Shown here piece after piece: positions 5,488 to 14,047 of a DNA stretch of 28,290 bases (positions are counted from its first letter, which is position 1; each line of letters begins with the position of its first letter). The translations under genes and the position numbers were made by a program. The notes beneath the pieces were generated by a model. The model saw only the letters and a program-made list of their open reading frames with translations, was not told where the DNA came from and did not search any database. The stretch lies in the NCBI GenBank assembly GCA_023484365.1, contig JAMDBA010000043.1, positions 1 through 28,290 on the forward strand. The letters are read 5' to 3'. Source of the DNA: Patescibacteria group bacterium (GTDB lineage: Bacteria > Patescibacteria > Paceibacteria > UBA6257 > 2-01-FULL-56-20).

Positions 5488-8400
5488 ATGGCCCGATTTA
5501 TTCATCTTCACACTCATTCTCACTACTCCCTCTTGGACGGCTTAGCTAAAATAGACGAGCTTATTGAGCAGGCTAAGAAAAATAAAATGGATGCTTTGGC
5601 TCTAACTGATCACGGCAATCTTTACGGCGCAGTTGAATTTTATAAAAAAGCTAAAAAGGCAGGTGTAAAACCAATTTTGGGACTCGAAGCGTATCTAGCG
5701 CCTCACGACCGCTTTTCCAAGGAATCCGACCAAAGATATTTTCATATCACTCTCTTGTCAAAAAATGAAATTGGCTGGAAAAATTTAATTCAGCTATCAA
5801 CAAAATCATTTTTGGAAGGATTTTATTACAAGCCGCGGATAGACAAAGATTTATTAAGGGAATATCACGAAGGAATAATCGCTCTTTCAGGATGTATTGG
5901 CGGCGAAATAAGCAGTTTAATTTTAACTGACAGATATGAAGACGCTAAAAATAAAGCGCTGGAATATTTGGAAATTTTCGGACCGGGAAATTTTTATCTG
6001 GAAATAGGATATCATCCCAATATTCCCGAAACAAAAAAAATAAAAGAAGTAATGCCGAGGCTTTCCAAAGAGACGGGTATCCCGTTGGTTGCTACTTACG
6101 ACATTCATTATGCCAAGCCGGAAGATGCGCAATACCACGATATTCTTCTGGCGATTCAAACAGGAAACAAGCTATCCGACGACGACCGTCTCACGCTTAA
6201 AGCAGACGATTTTTCGCTGGCATCAACGGAAAAAATGAAAGAGCTTTTCGGCGATTTGCCTGAAGCGCTGGAAAATACCGGCAAAATCGCAGATGCTTGC
6301 AACGTGACGTTGGAACTGAATAAAATACACCTGCCCAGTTTTCCCGTTCCTGAAAACGAAACGGCTAATTCGTATTTGCGAAAAACAATAAACGAAAACA
6401 TTAAGAATAATTTCTCCGCCGAAGAACAGACCGAAGAATTTCAAACCCGTCTTGAATACGAACTAAGCGTTATAGAAAAAACTGGTTTCTCGGATTATTT
6501 TCTTATTGTTTCTGATCTTATTAATTGGGCAAAAAATCATGGCGTTGCCGTAGGGCCTGGAAGAGGTTCGGCCGCTGGCAGTTTAATTTCCTACGTTTTA
6601 AATATTACCGAGTTAGACCCGCTCAAATACGGTCTGCTTTTTGAAAGATTTTTAAACCCGGACAGGATCCAGATGCCGGATATTGATATAGACTTTGCCG
6701 ACAATAGACGCGACGAAGTTTTGGCTTATGCCCAATCAAAATACGGGAAAGACCGCGTTGCCAGAATAATAACTTTCGGGACGATGGCTTCCCGCGCCGC
6801 CATTAGGGACGTAGGCCGGGCACTCGGTCTTTCTTATGATTTTTGCGATAAAATTGCCAAACTAATCCCGCCTCATTTGAATCTGGAAGAAGCCATAAGC
6901 CAGGTTGCGGAACTTAAGGAAATAACCGGAAAAGACGAAGACGCCAAAAGGCTATTGGAAGCCGCCCGACATCTTGAAGGAGTAGCGCGCCACGCTTCTG
7001 TCCACGCTTGCGGTACGGTTATTTCTAAAGAGCCGCTCACTAATTACCTGCCGCTTCAGTTTGCCCCGCAGGACAAGGACACTATTATAACGCAATTTGA
7101 AATGCACGCCGTTGAAGAGTTGGGACTTTTAAAAATAGACTTTTTGGGACTAAAAAATTTAACTATCATTGAAAATACTTTGCGGCTCATAAAAGAATCA
7201 AAAGACGTTGATATAGACATCGCTAGTTTGCCGCTTGACGATAAGAAAACGTTTGACCTTTTACGCGACGCAGATACCACTGGCGTTTTCCAGCTTGAAG
7301 GAGGAGGCATAAGGCGTTATCTGAAAGACCTTAAACCAACCGAACTTGAAGACATTATTGCGATGGACGCGCTGTATCGCCCCGGACCGCTGGATGCCGG
7401 AATGGTGCCACGCTACATAGCCAGAAAAAACGGAAAAGAGAAAGTTGCCTACCTTCATCCAAAACTTGAACCTATTTTAAAACAAACCTACGGAATAATG
7501 GTTTATCAGGAACAGCTTATGGAAGTCGCCCGTTCTTTGGCCGGATTTACCTTTTCGGAAGCCGATACATTAAGAAAGGCCGTCGGGAAGAAAATTAAAA
7601 AACTTTTAGACGAACAGTCGGAAAAAATGATAAACGGAATGGTTAAAAACGGCATAGACAAATCAATGGCTAAAGAAATTTGGGAGTGGTTTGAGCCTTT
7701 CGCCAGATATGGCTTTAACCGCTCGCACGCCGCCTGCTATGCTCTTATAGGCTATGAAACAGCCTACCTTAAAGCCAACTATCTTCTGGAATTTATGGCG
7801 AGCTTGTTTAATTCGGAGCTTCAGGACGTGGAAAGAATAGCTTTCCTGATAAACGAAGCTCAAGCCCATCGGATAGCAATTCTGCCGCCAGACGTCAATA
7901 AAAGTTTTTATGACTTCGTTCCCGAAAACGGTAATATCAGATTCGGGCTGGTGGCTATCAAAAATATCGGCGACCAGGTTGCGAAAGCGGTTATTGAAGA
8001 AAGAATGCGCGGCGGCGAATTTAAAAATATTGAAGATTTCTTAATCCGCGTCAACCACAAAGATTTGAATAAAAAATCTTTAGAAAGTTTCATAAAAAGC
8101 GGCGCCTTAGATTCACTTAAAATTGAAAGGGGTCAGGCGCTTCAAAATATAGACGAGCTTCTTAAATTTAATTCATTTTTGAGAAAAAACGGAAATTTGA
8201 TAAATAATTCGCTTTTCGGCAACGCCGCCATTCCAGCCAACAGTCTGAAGTTGAAGCCAGTTGCGCCGGCCACGATGGCCGAAAAATTGACATGGGAAAA
8301 AGAATTAATCGGCATTTATCTTTCTGGTCATCCTCTGGCGCCTTACAAAAAACATATTGAGAGCCTAAAGGTAAATCCTATCAAAGAAGTAAAAGCCGCC

Positions 8401-8667
8401 CAAAAAGAAGGAGTGCTTGTTAAGGTGGCCGGATTAATAACAAAAATAGTAAGAATTTTAACAAAAAATAATCAGCCGATGCTTTTTGCTCAAATAGAAG
8501 ACATAGCAGGAGATTCTATTGAAATAGTAGTTTTTAGCGAGGTCTTAAAAAAGACTGAAAATATCTGGCAAGAAGGACAGCCTATCGCCGTCAAGGGAAA
8601 AACTTCACCTAGAAATGGCGAACAAAAAATTATCGCCGACGCGGCGATAATTCTAAAAAATAACTAG
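5488..8667 (+). CDS. dnaE: DNA polymerase III alpha subunit (DnaE type)
   Basis: This is the replicative C-family polymerase. The 1059-residue protein opens with a PHP domain (HLHTHSHYSLLDG at 6-18, LTDHGNLYG at 39-47, then a DIHYA motif) whose metal-binding His/Asp residues look intact, unlike the degenerate PHP of E. coli DnaE. The polymerase core has GPGRGSAAGSLISY, the catalytic PDIDIDF motif with D400 and D402, and the third aspartate D551 in KIDFLGLKNL. RSHAACYALIGYETAYLKANY-type finger residues, a helix-hairpin-helix region and a C-terminal OB fold (about 960-1040) follow. It is slightly shorter than E. coli DnaE (1160), losing mostly C-terminal sequence. It is the only clear gene on the + strand, with no visible Shine-Dalgarno sequence. 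It converges on the nucleotidyltransferase gene with a 16-bp gap. Confidence 0.97.
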   Translation: MARFIHLHTHSHYSLLDGLAKIDELIEQAKKNKMDALALTDHGNLYGAVEFYKKAKKAGVKPILGLEAYLAPHDRFSKESDQRYFHITLLSKNEIGWKNLIQLSTKSFLEGFYYKPRIDKDLLREYHEGIIALSGCIGGEISSLILTDRYEDAKNKALEYLEIFGPGNFYLEIGYHPNIPETKKIKEVMPRLSKETGIPLVATYDIHYAKPEDAQYHDILLAIQTGNKLSDDDRLTLKADDFSLASTEKMKELFGDLPEALENTGKIADACNVTLELNKIHLPSFPVPENETANSYLRKTINENIKNNFSAEEQTEEFQTRLEYELSVIEKTGFSDYFLIVSDLINWAKNHGVAVGPGRGSAAGSLISYVLNITELDPLKYGLLFERFLNPDRIQMPDIDIDFADNRRDEVLAYAQSKYGKDRVARIITFGTMASRAAIRDVGRALGLSYDFCDKIAKLIPPHLNLEEAISQVAELKEITGKDEDAKRLLEAARHLEGVARHASVHACGTVISKEPLTNYLPLQFAPQDKDTIITQFEMHAVEELGLLKIDFLGLKNLTIIENTLRLIKESKDVDIDIASLPLDDKKTFDLLRDADTTGVFQLEGGGIRRYLKDLKPTELEDIIAMDALYRPGPLDAGMVPRYIARKNGKEKVAYLHPKLEPILKQTYGIMVYQEQLMEVARSLAGFTFSEADTLRKAVGKKIKKLLDEQSEKMINGMVKNGIDKSMAKEIWEWFEPFARYGFNRSHAACYALIGYETAYLKANYLLEFMASLFNSELQDVERIAFLINEAQAHRIAILPPDVNKSFYDFVPENGNIRFGLVAIKNIGDQVAKAVIEERMRGGEFKNIEDFLIRVNHKDLNKKSLESFIKSGALDSLKIERGQALQNIDELLKFNSFLRKNGNLINNSLFGNAAIPANSLKLKPVAPATMAEKLTWEKELIGIYLSGHPLAPYKKHIESLKVNPIKEVKAAQKEGVLVKVAGLITKIVRILTKNNQPMLFAQIEDIAGDSIEIVVFSEVLKKTENIWQEGQPIAVKGKTSPRNGEQKIIADAAIILKNN

Positions 8668-8683
8668 GGTTAATTGCGCCTGA

Positions 8684-9082
8684 TCACAGAAGACTGCTGT
8701 GGTAGACATTACCTTCAAAAGATTTCATCACTCTTATTTCTGGCTGATAACCTATTTTTTTCATATTTTTTTCAATGTCTTCCTTGAGAGCCGACTGGTC
8801 ATATCCAAGCGCAATAATATCAGGATGGTTATCTTTGATAACGTTATAAACGCTTAGCTCTGCATCACCAATAACAACTTCGTTTACGCCATCTTCTTTT
8901 TCTATTTCCGCAAACCGTTGAGAAAAATTGATTTTAGGCAGGTGGCCTTTTAAATGTTCAACAATATCATCTTGCGTAACCACGGCTATAAGGTAATCAC
9001 CCTGACTTTTCGCTTCTTTTAAAAACGCGCGATGCCCCTCGTGAATACCATCAAAAACACCAAAAACCATTACTTTTTTCAT
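8684..9082 (-). CDS. Cytidylyltransferase-like nucleotidyltransferase
   Basis: This 132-residue single-domain protein has the nucleotidyltransferase HIGH-type signature GVFDGIHEGH at 8-17 and a family-typical VVTQDD strand. It also shows a DIIALGYDQS segment where related enzymes bind the nucleotide. Such proteins couple a phosphorylated alcohol or mononucleotide to CMP or AMP (glycerol-3-phosphate cytidylyltransferase TagD, or FAD synthetase RibL-like). The substrate cannot be read from sequence. The start codon lies 2 nt from the rplU stop, so it is translated from the galT-membrane protein-rplU transcript, in the place where rpmA (L27) usually sits. The 3' end is 16 bp from dnaE, convergent. 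Confidence 0.8.
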   Translation of the reverse strand: MKKVMVFGVFDGIHEGHRAFLKEAKSQGDYLIAVVTQDDIVEHLKGHLPKINFSQRFAEIEKEDGVNEVVIGDAELSVYNVIKDNHPDIIALGYDQSALKEDIEKNMKKIGYQPEIRVMKSFEGNVYHSSLL

Positions 9083-9084
9083 TT

Positions 9085-9390
9085 TTATATTTTAGATATT
9101 TCTACTTCGCTATACTCCTGGCGATGACCCTTTTTTTTGCGGTAACGGGTTTTTGAATGAAAACGAAAAATTATTTTTTTCTCTCCCCTACCTTCTTTTA
9201 TTAATTTTCCTTCAGCAATCCTGCCGGTTAAATACGGCGCGCCAACCTCCACTTTGTCGCCGTCAGCGACAAGTAAAACTTTATCAAAAACAACTTTGCC
9301 GTCGGCGCCGACTTTAATCTTTTCAATTTTTATTTTTTGGTTAGGCGAAACTTTGTATTGTTTGCCGCCAGTTTCAATAATAGCAATCAT
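9085..9390 (-). CDS. rplU: Large ribosomal subunit protein bL21
   Basis: At 101 residues this is the usual bL21 length. It shows the family start MIAIIETGGKQYKV, a VVFDKVLLVADGDKVEVGAP core and the C-terminal basic segment FRFHSKTRYRKKKGHRQEY that contacts 23S rRNA. In most bacteria rpmA (bL27) and obg follow. Here a nucleotidyltransferase follows instead, so rpmA must lie elsewhere or be absent. It is 4 nt downstream of a membrane protein gene. Confidence 0.97.
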   Translation of the reverse strand: MIAIIETGGKQYKVSPNQKIKIEKIKVGADGKVVFDKVLLVADGDKVEVGAPYLTGRIAEGKLIKEGRGEKKIIFRFHSKTRYRKKKGHRQEYSEVEISKI

Positions 9391-9394
9391 AATG

Positions 9395-9733
9395 TTAATT
9401 TATAGAAATGATAATAAAAAAGAATATAAAAATCAAGAAACTTAAGAATAGCGTCCCCGACGATATAAGCTTACCCAAAAATTTATCTTTACTTTCAACA
9501 TAATAAGCAATAAAAGAATTTATTAGCACCATCACCAAAACCAAAACGGCGATTTGAAAAACCATAAAAATACCCCCTACTTTATCTATGCCGTTTAAAT
9601 AAGAATAATGAATAATCAATGGTTGGTTTATTTTCCTTAAAATTAAGATAGCGCTGGACGATGAAATCAGGACTAAGACCAGGCTTGTCAGCGAGAAATA
9701 GAAAACAAATTTCCACTTCGTTAGTTTTTTCAT
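9395..9733 (-). CDS. Three-helix membrane protein, conserved-type but unnamed
   Basis: The 112-residue protein (ATG 9733) has three predicted membrane helices, at about residues 8-33, 54-80 and 86-111. Between helices 1 and 2 is a polar motif, PLIIHYSYLNGIDKVG. I associate a similar 'PLHYNxxxGID' motif with small membrane proteins found widely in Parcubacteria, but I cannot name a function. An upstream ATG (9778) would add 15 residues overlapping the end of galT. The chosen start is 4 nt after the galT stop and fits the operon spacing. It sits in the galT - this gene - rplU - nucleotidyltransferase operon. Confidence 0.75.
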   Translation of the reverse strand: MKKLTKWKFVFYFSLTSLVLVLISSSSAILILRKINQPLIIHYSYLNGIDKVGGIFMVFQIAVLVLVMVLINSFIAYYVESKDKFLGKLISSGTLFLSFLIFIFFFIIISIN

Positions 9734-9737
9734 TTTT

Positions 9738-10733
9738 TTATTTTTTTCTAAGAATTTTGGCGGCCAAGTCAGGATCAATTACGTTTATATCTACACCCGT
9801 CCCCAACTCAAACCCCCCGATAAAAGACAATTTCGGAAGGATTTCTACGTGCCAATGATAATGCTGGTATTTTTCCTCGTTTTTCACCGGTGAAGTATGG
9901 ATAAAAAAATTATAATCGGGAGAATTAAGCTGTTTTTTCAGTTTTTTAATGCAGACACGCAACGCTTCGCTGACATCTCTAAGTATATCATCGGCAGTCA
10001 GCTCAAAAGCCGAACAGTGCTTTTTAGGAAAAATCCTTACTTCAAACGGTTGACGAGAAACAAACGGCGCAAAAGCGATAGCGTTTTTATTTTCAAAAAT
10101 CAGCCTCTCTTTCGCCTTTTTTTCGTATTTTATCATCGCGCAATGAACACAGGTGTGATGTTTGGCGAAATATTTCTTGGATCCGTCTAAAGAAGATTTT
10201 ACATCGGGCGGGATAATCGGCAAAGAAACAACTTGATAATGCGGATGGAAAATCGTCGCTCCTCCCGTCGGACCCCAGTTATGAAAAAAAGAAATATAAT
10301 TCAAACATGGATCTTTTTCTATCAAATCGTAATATTTCTGCAAAACCTTAAACACCAAAAAAGCGTCGTTCGACGAAAGCGCTTCAAAATCGTTATTGTG
10401 GTTTCTGGTAACCAATAAATCATGATGACCAACTCCGCTCATTAAACTGTAAGGGCCGCGCCTTAATTCCTTGCTGCAGCTGGCTTGGTGGCTTAAGGCC
10501 GGATATTTATTCTGGAATATAACAATCTTCCAGTTTTTTTTGGTCGGATAAGCAAAAATCGGCGGCCAATTTCCGGATTTTATGAGATCTTCAAAAGGAC
10601 ACCCTTTCTTTGATTTTGAGATATTTTTCTCCCCGGCCCTCCTTAAATTTTTAAAATTCCTGTGACGACCGGCTCTTTCTGGAGAAACAATAATCCAATC
10701 GCCAGAAACCAAATCTTGTCTTAGCTCGCTCAT
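9738..10733 (-). CDS. galT: Galactose-1-phosphate uridylyltransferase (HIT superfamily)
   Basis: GalT exchanges UMP between UDP-glucose and galactose-1-phosphate through a uridylyl-histidine intermediate. The 331-residue protein starts with RQDLVSGDWIIVSPERAGR. It carries HNWGPTGGATIFHPHYQ, whose H163-P-H165-Y-Q167 is the active-site motif with H165 as nucleophile, and ends with the family HYHWHVEILPKL motif. In the N-terminal zinc site the usual CxxC is C45-P-F-E48, so the second cysteine is replaced by glutamate, while H112 and H163 remain. A separate CVHC pair lies at 195-198. It is the first gene of a four-gene operon with rplU. No galK or galE is nearby, so the role may be sugar-nucleotide supply for surface polysaccharides. 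Confidence 0.88.
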   Translation of the reverse strand: MSELRQDLVSGDWIIVSPERAGRHRNFKNLRRAGEKNISKSKKGCPFEDLIKSGNWPPIFAYPTKKNWKIVIFQNKYPALSHQASCSKELRRGPYSLMSGVGHHDLLVTRNHNNDFEALSSNDAFLVFKVLQKYYDLIEKDPCLNYISFFHNWGPTGGATIFHPHYQVVSLPIIPPDVKSSLDGSKKYFAKHHTCVHCAMIKYEKKAKERLIFENKNAIAFAPFVSRQPFEVRIFPKKHCSAFELTADDILRDVSEALRVCIKKLKKQLNSPDYNFFIHTSPVKNEEKYQHYHWHVEILPKLSFIGGFELGTGVDINVIDPDLAAKILRKK

Positions 10734-10912
10734 TCCGTTAGAAAATTAAAATGCGTCTTTCCGGCTGAAAGACCGCTAAATAAGTTGGTTTGATAATTAA
10801 TATAGTTAAACATTGTTCTTAAATTTCCTAACGGGACTCATTTTTAAACTAAATATTTTTATAAATTACCTGCGTGACTAGCACGATAAAGTTTGATAAA
10901 CAATAATAAGGA
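10734..10912. other. Intergenic region upstream of galT
   Basis: It separates mrdA from galT, both on the minus strand. A perfect 7-bp hairpin GTCTTTC-CGGCT-GAAAGAC lies at 10755-10773 in the presumed galT leader, followed by an AT-rich stretch with TATATT-like -10 sequences but no convincing -35. A short CGTG-CTAGT-CACG stem just after mrdA lacks a T-run, so I do not call a terminator. Confidence 0.4.
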
Positions 10913-12808
10913 TTATTTTTTTAATCTATTTTCATAATACCAATTTAACACATCTTTAGCCACCGGCACGGTATTTAAACTTCCCTCTTTTGAATTCTCA
11001 ATGAGTATTAAAATAGCGATTTGAGGATTATTAAAGGGCGCATAACCAACAAAAAAAGCATTTTCTTTGGCGTTGTTATCTATTTGCGCGCTTCCCGTTT
11101 TAGCTCCAATGGTAAACGGAAGATCGTTTAAGGTGTAAGCCGTGCCACGCGGATCAGTAACTGATTCACGCATACCCTTTTGCACCTCGCTAATTTCCGG
11201 CGCTAAATCTGTTAAATCCGCTTCCACCCTCGGCTGGTTGTAATCCATATCAATAAACGGCTGATATATTTTTCCGCCGTTAGCTATTGCGCCTATGTAA
11301 TCAAGCAACCTAATCGGAGTCAGAAGCAAATCTCCCTGCCCGATGCCCACATTATAAGTATCTCCCAAAAGCCAGGGTTTTTTATCTTTGCTTGCCATCC
11401 AATCCGGACTAGGCAAAAAACTTTGCGCCTCGCCGGGCAGATCTATACCTGTGAGATCGCCAAGTTTAAATTTCTGCCACCATTCCATCAACTTGGCTAT
11501 GCCAAGCGGATTGATTTGACCGCCCTGAACCATTACCGAACTTTGCCCCTGTGGTAATCCGCCGATGGTCGCATAAAAATAAACATCGGAAGACCAGGCA
11601 ATGGCGTGATACATATCTACCCACCCTTGATAACGCCAATCCATATACCTGCTGAATTGATTGGGATTGTAAGGGTTTGGGATATCTAAATATCCCGGAG
11701 AAAACACTTGCGTGGTAGTATTGACAGCTCCTTCTTTTAAAAGCGCTACCGCTTCCAATGGTTTAATAGTTGAACCGGGGCTATAAAGACCAGAAATAGC
11801 GCGGTTGAAAAGCGGCTCTAACGGCGAAGACAAAATAGCGCTTTTTTCTTTATTCAATCCCGGAGAAACCAAGACGTTATTATCAAAGCTGGGAATATTA
11901 AACAAAGCCAAGATCTCGCCGTTCTGCGGATTCATCGCTATACCGACGCCGGCGTCAAGCCCGAGTTGATTCAGCCTTTCTTGTAATCTTTGATAAAAAT
12001 AATTTTGAAACTGATAATCTATAGATAGATGCAAGTCGTCGCCGTTGGCAACAGGCCTGGTTTCTTTTGAATATAAAAGCGCTCCTTGGGCGTTCTTAAA
12101 ATTAGTGGTTATACCAGGCATGCCGCTTAATTGGCTATTATAATACGCTTCCAGCCCGCTTCGCCCTATCATGCCGACAAAATTCCCGGAACTATTTTTC
12201 AAATCGTTAGCGGTTGGCAAGCCGACATATCCGACAACGGAAGAAAAAACCGGCCCGTCGGCATAAATCCGATTGTAGTCGTCTTGGACAACAAGAGACT
12301 TAAGATTCGCGCTTTTAATCGCGACCACCTGATCTAAAGTTAAATTATTGGCCAAAATCATCTGGCTGGTATGTTTATAGTCCATTTTGTTGACAGCATT
12401 CAAAAAATCCTGAGGGTTGACGCCTAAAATTCCGCTCAAAACATTTTCTATCTCCGATTCTTCTTCGGGATGCTGGGCGTATTCATTAAGATCTAAATAA
12501 ACCGAAGATATCATTTTATTTTCTACGAGCGGGACTCCAAATCGGTCATAAATTATCCCTCTCGGCGCCGAAGAATAAATTTTTTGATCCTGATTGTCCA
12601 AGGAAGCGGTTTGGTATGCCTGACCCCTTACTAAAGTTAAAGAAAAAATTTGGGCAACAACAACCAATACCCCGATAATCAAAAATATTCCTATCCCGCG
12701 GAAAGCGTTTTTCTCCAAAGAAATTTCAACTATATTTTCTTCGGAACCAATTTTATCGGCGAATATTTCCTCAAATTCCAGATTTTTATTTTTTAAATCC
12801 TTTTTCAT
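10913..12808 (-). CDS. mrdA: Penicillin-binding protein 2, elongasome transpeptidase
   Basis: This class B PBP cross-links peptidoglycan during lateral-wall growth. The 631-residue protein has a cytoplasmic N-tail, one membrane anchor (about 37-60), a dimerisation/pedestal region starting at APRGIIYDRFG, and a transpeptidase domain. The three active-site motifs are S346-T-I-K349 (nucleophile serine), S406-S-D408 and K570-T-G572. SxD rather than SxN in the second motif is the PBP2 pattern and argues against the divisome PBP3. It is the last gene of proS-mreB-mreC-mreD-mrdA, with a 104-bp AT-rich gap after mreD. The expected partner glycosyltransferase rodA is not in the window. Confidence 0.95.
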   Translation of the reverse strand: MKKDLKNKNLEFEEIFADKIGSEENIVEISLEKNAFRGIGIFLIIGVLVVVAQIFSLTLVRGQAYQTASLDNQDQKIYSSAPRGIIYDRFGVPLVENKMISSVYLDLNEYAQHPEEESEIENVLSGILGVNPQDFLNAVNKMDYKHTSQMILANNLTLDQVVAIKSANLKSLVVQDDYNRIYADGPVFSSVVGYVGLPTANDLKNSSGNFVGMIGRSGLEAYYNSQLSGMPGITTNFKNAQGALLYSKETRPVANGDDLHLSIDYQFQNYFYQRLQERLNQLGLDAGVGIAMNPQNGEILALFNIPSFDNNVLVSPGLNKEKSAILSSPLEPLFNRAISGLYSPGSTIKPLEAVALLKEGAVNTTTQVFSPGYLDIPNPYNPNQFSRYMDWRYQGWVDMYHAIAWSSDVYFYATIGGLPQGQSSVMVQGGQINPLGIAKLMEWWQKFKLGDLTGIDLPGEAQSFLPSPDWMASKDKKPWLLGDTYNVGIGQGDLLLTPIRLLDYIGAIANGGKIYQPFIDMDYNQPRVEADLTDLAPEISEVQKGMRESVTDPRGTAYTLNDLPFTIGAKTGSAQIDNNAKENAFFVGYAPFNNPQIAILILIENSKEGSLNTVPVAKDVLNWYYENRLKK

Positions 12809-12912
12809 TCTATTTATAATTAAAATAAATATTTTTTTGGCTAAAAAATTCTTTCATAAATTATTTTAACAAATAATTAAGATTTCCGTCTCTCGCCATA
12901 GTTATTAATTCT

Positions 12913-13365
12913 CTAACGGGACGAATCCAAATAGTATAATACAAAAAATACCAGGGAGCCAAACAAAAAGGAAATAATAAAATCCAAGGCGAAAATAAGC
13001 GGGCGACCGATTAAAAAGCTCCGGCCATCCAATAAATAAAAAGCAAGAAATATCAGCAATAAATCAATAAAAAAATTCAGCCATTGCTTAAACGGTAAAT
13101 AGTCTTTAATAAAAAAGGCAACTATCGGCAATAAAATCAAAATTAACAAAGAAAAATCAAATACCGGCTCCCAAACCAAAAAAGCCAGACTGAAAAATAA
13201 TACTATTAAGAATTCTTGAAATTCAAGGAAAAAAGCTGAGGCGACAACAACCGCCAAAACAAAATCAAACTGTTGTCCCAGCCAAAGCTTAAAATACGGA
13301 GCAATAGCAAGCGCAATCAGAACGAATAATATTAATAATAAGATCCTATTTTTGCGGATAATCAT
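12913..13365 (-). CDS. mreD: Rod shape-determining protein MreD
   Basis: A 150-residue, very hydrophobic protein with about five or six predicted membrane helices and little sequence conservation, as is normal for MreD. The identification rests on topology and on its place between mreC and mrdA. ATG 13365 is preferred over the upstream 13392 because it begins with the typical basic MIIRKNRI just before the first helix and gives a 20-nt overlap with the mreC end. That overlap suggests translational coupling. Together with MreC it links the MreB filament to PBP2. Confidence 0.85.
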   Translation of the reverse strand: MIIRKNRILLLILFVLIALAIAPYFKLWLGQQFDFVLAVVVASAFFLEFQEFLIVLFFSLAFLVWEPVFDFSLLILILLPIVAFFIKDYLPFKQWLNFFIDLLLIFLAFYLLDGRSFLIGRPLIFALDFIISFLFGSLVFFVLYYLDSSR

Positions 13366-14044
13366 TAGCGATAGAAACCATACGCAGGTCATCTATATTA
13401 TAACCGACATCCAATGAAGCTTCTTTAAAAATACCATTTTGAGAAATATTCACCCCTCTTATGGTAGCTATCGGCAAGCCGTAAGGAAAACGCTTGTCGG
13501 CATTATAAACCAGATCGCCAGAATTAATTGTCGCGTTTTTCGGAATAAGAGAAAGTTTTGGCGAATTGCCTCCGACAAGCAAAGCAGAAACGGCATTCTG
13601 ACCGATAAAAACAGACGATTGCCAAGAGCTGTCAAATATAGTCTGGACGGAACTCAAATCAGGAAAAATAGCATTAACCGCTCCTATCAGCACGCCGCTA
13701 TAAATTACCGGCGCGCCATTTCTTATGTTTTCATTCTTGCCGGCATTTAAGATTATTTCGTTTTTAAAGTTAAAAGGATAATAAGAAAAAACTTCCGCTG
13801 GTAAATAATTGCTATTATCTGATTTTAGAAAATTCTGAAAATTCTTAAGCTGGATGATTTGCGACTTTAGACTTTCGTTTTCCGACTGAAGAGACGTCAG
13901 GCTCTCGCCGCTTTTTGAAACAGGATTAAAAAGCTGAAATTTAAAATCAAGCCACCATGGCTGATAAATTAAAAATACAACTATTACCAAGAGACTCCCA
14001 AAAATAACAGCGGTTTTGGAAGAGACGCTTGATTTCTTCCTCAT
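13346..14044 (-). CDS. mreC: Rod shape-determining protein MreC
   Basis: This 232-residue protein has a short basic N-terminus, one membrane helix at about 12-28, and a coiled-coil segment at about 45-75 (SLQSENESLKSQIIQLK). A beta-barrel domain follows with the family-typical GAPVIYSGVLIGAVNAIFPD, IFDSSWQSSVFIG and NSGDLVYNADKRFPYGLPIA stretches. MreC scaffolds the elongasome outside the membrane and activates PBP2. It is slightly short for the family. It is 3 nt from the mreB stop and overlaps mreD. Confidence 0.93.
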   Translation of the reverse strand: MRKKSSVSSKTAVIFGSLLVIVVFLIYQPWWLDFKFQLFNPVSKSGESLTSLQSENESLKSQIIQLKNFQNFLKSDNSNYLPAEVFSYYPFNFKNEIILNAGKNENIRNGAPVIYSGVLIGAVNAIFPDLSSVQTIFDSSWQSSVFIGQNAVSALLVGGNSPKLSLIPKNATINSGDLVYNADKRFPYGLPIATIRGVNISQNGIFKEASLDVGYNIDDLRMVSIANDYPQK

Positions 14045-14047
14045 TGT

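Noticed and set aside
10913..12808. mrdA second motif SSD read as a defective SxN
   Set aside because: SxD is the normal form in PBP2 proteins, so the active site is intact.
13366..13392. Upstream start of mreD adding nine residues
   Set aside because: It deepens the overlap with mreC and lacks the basic residues expected just before the first membrane helix.
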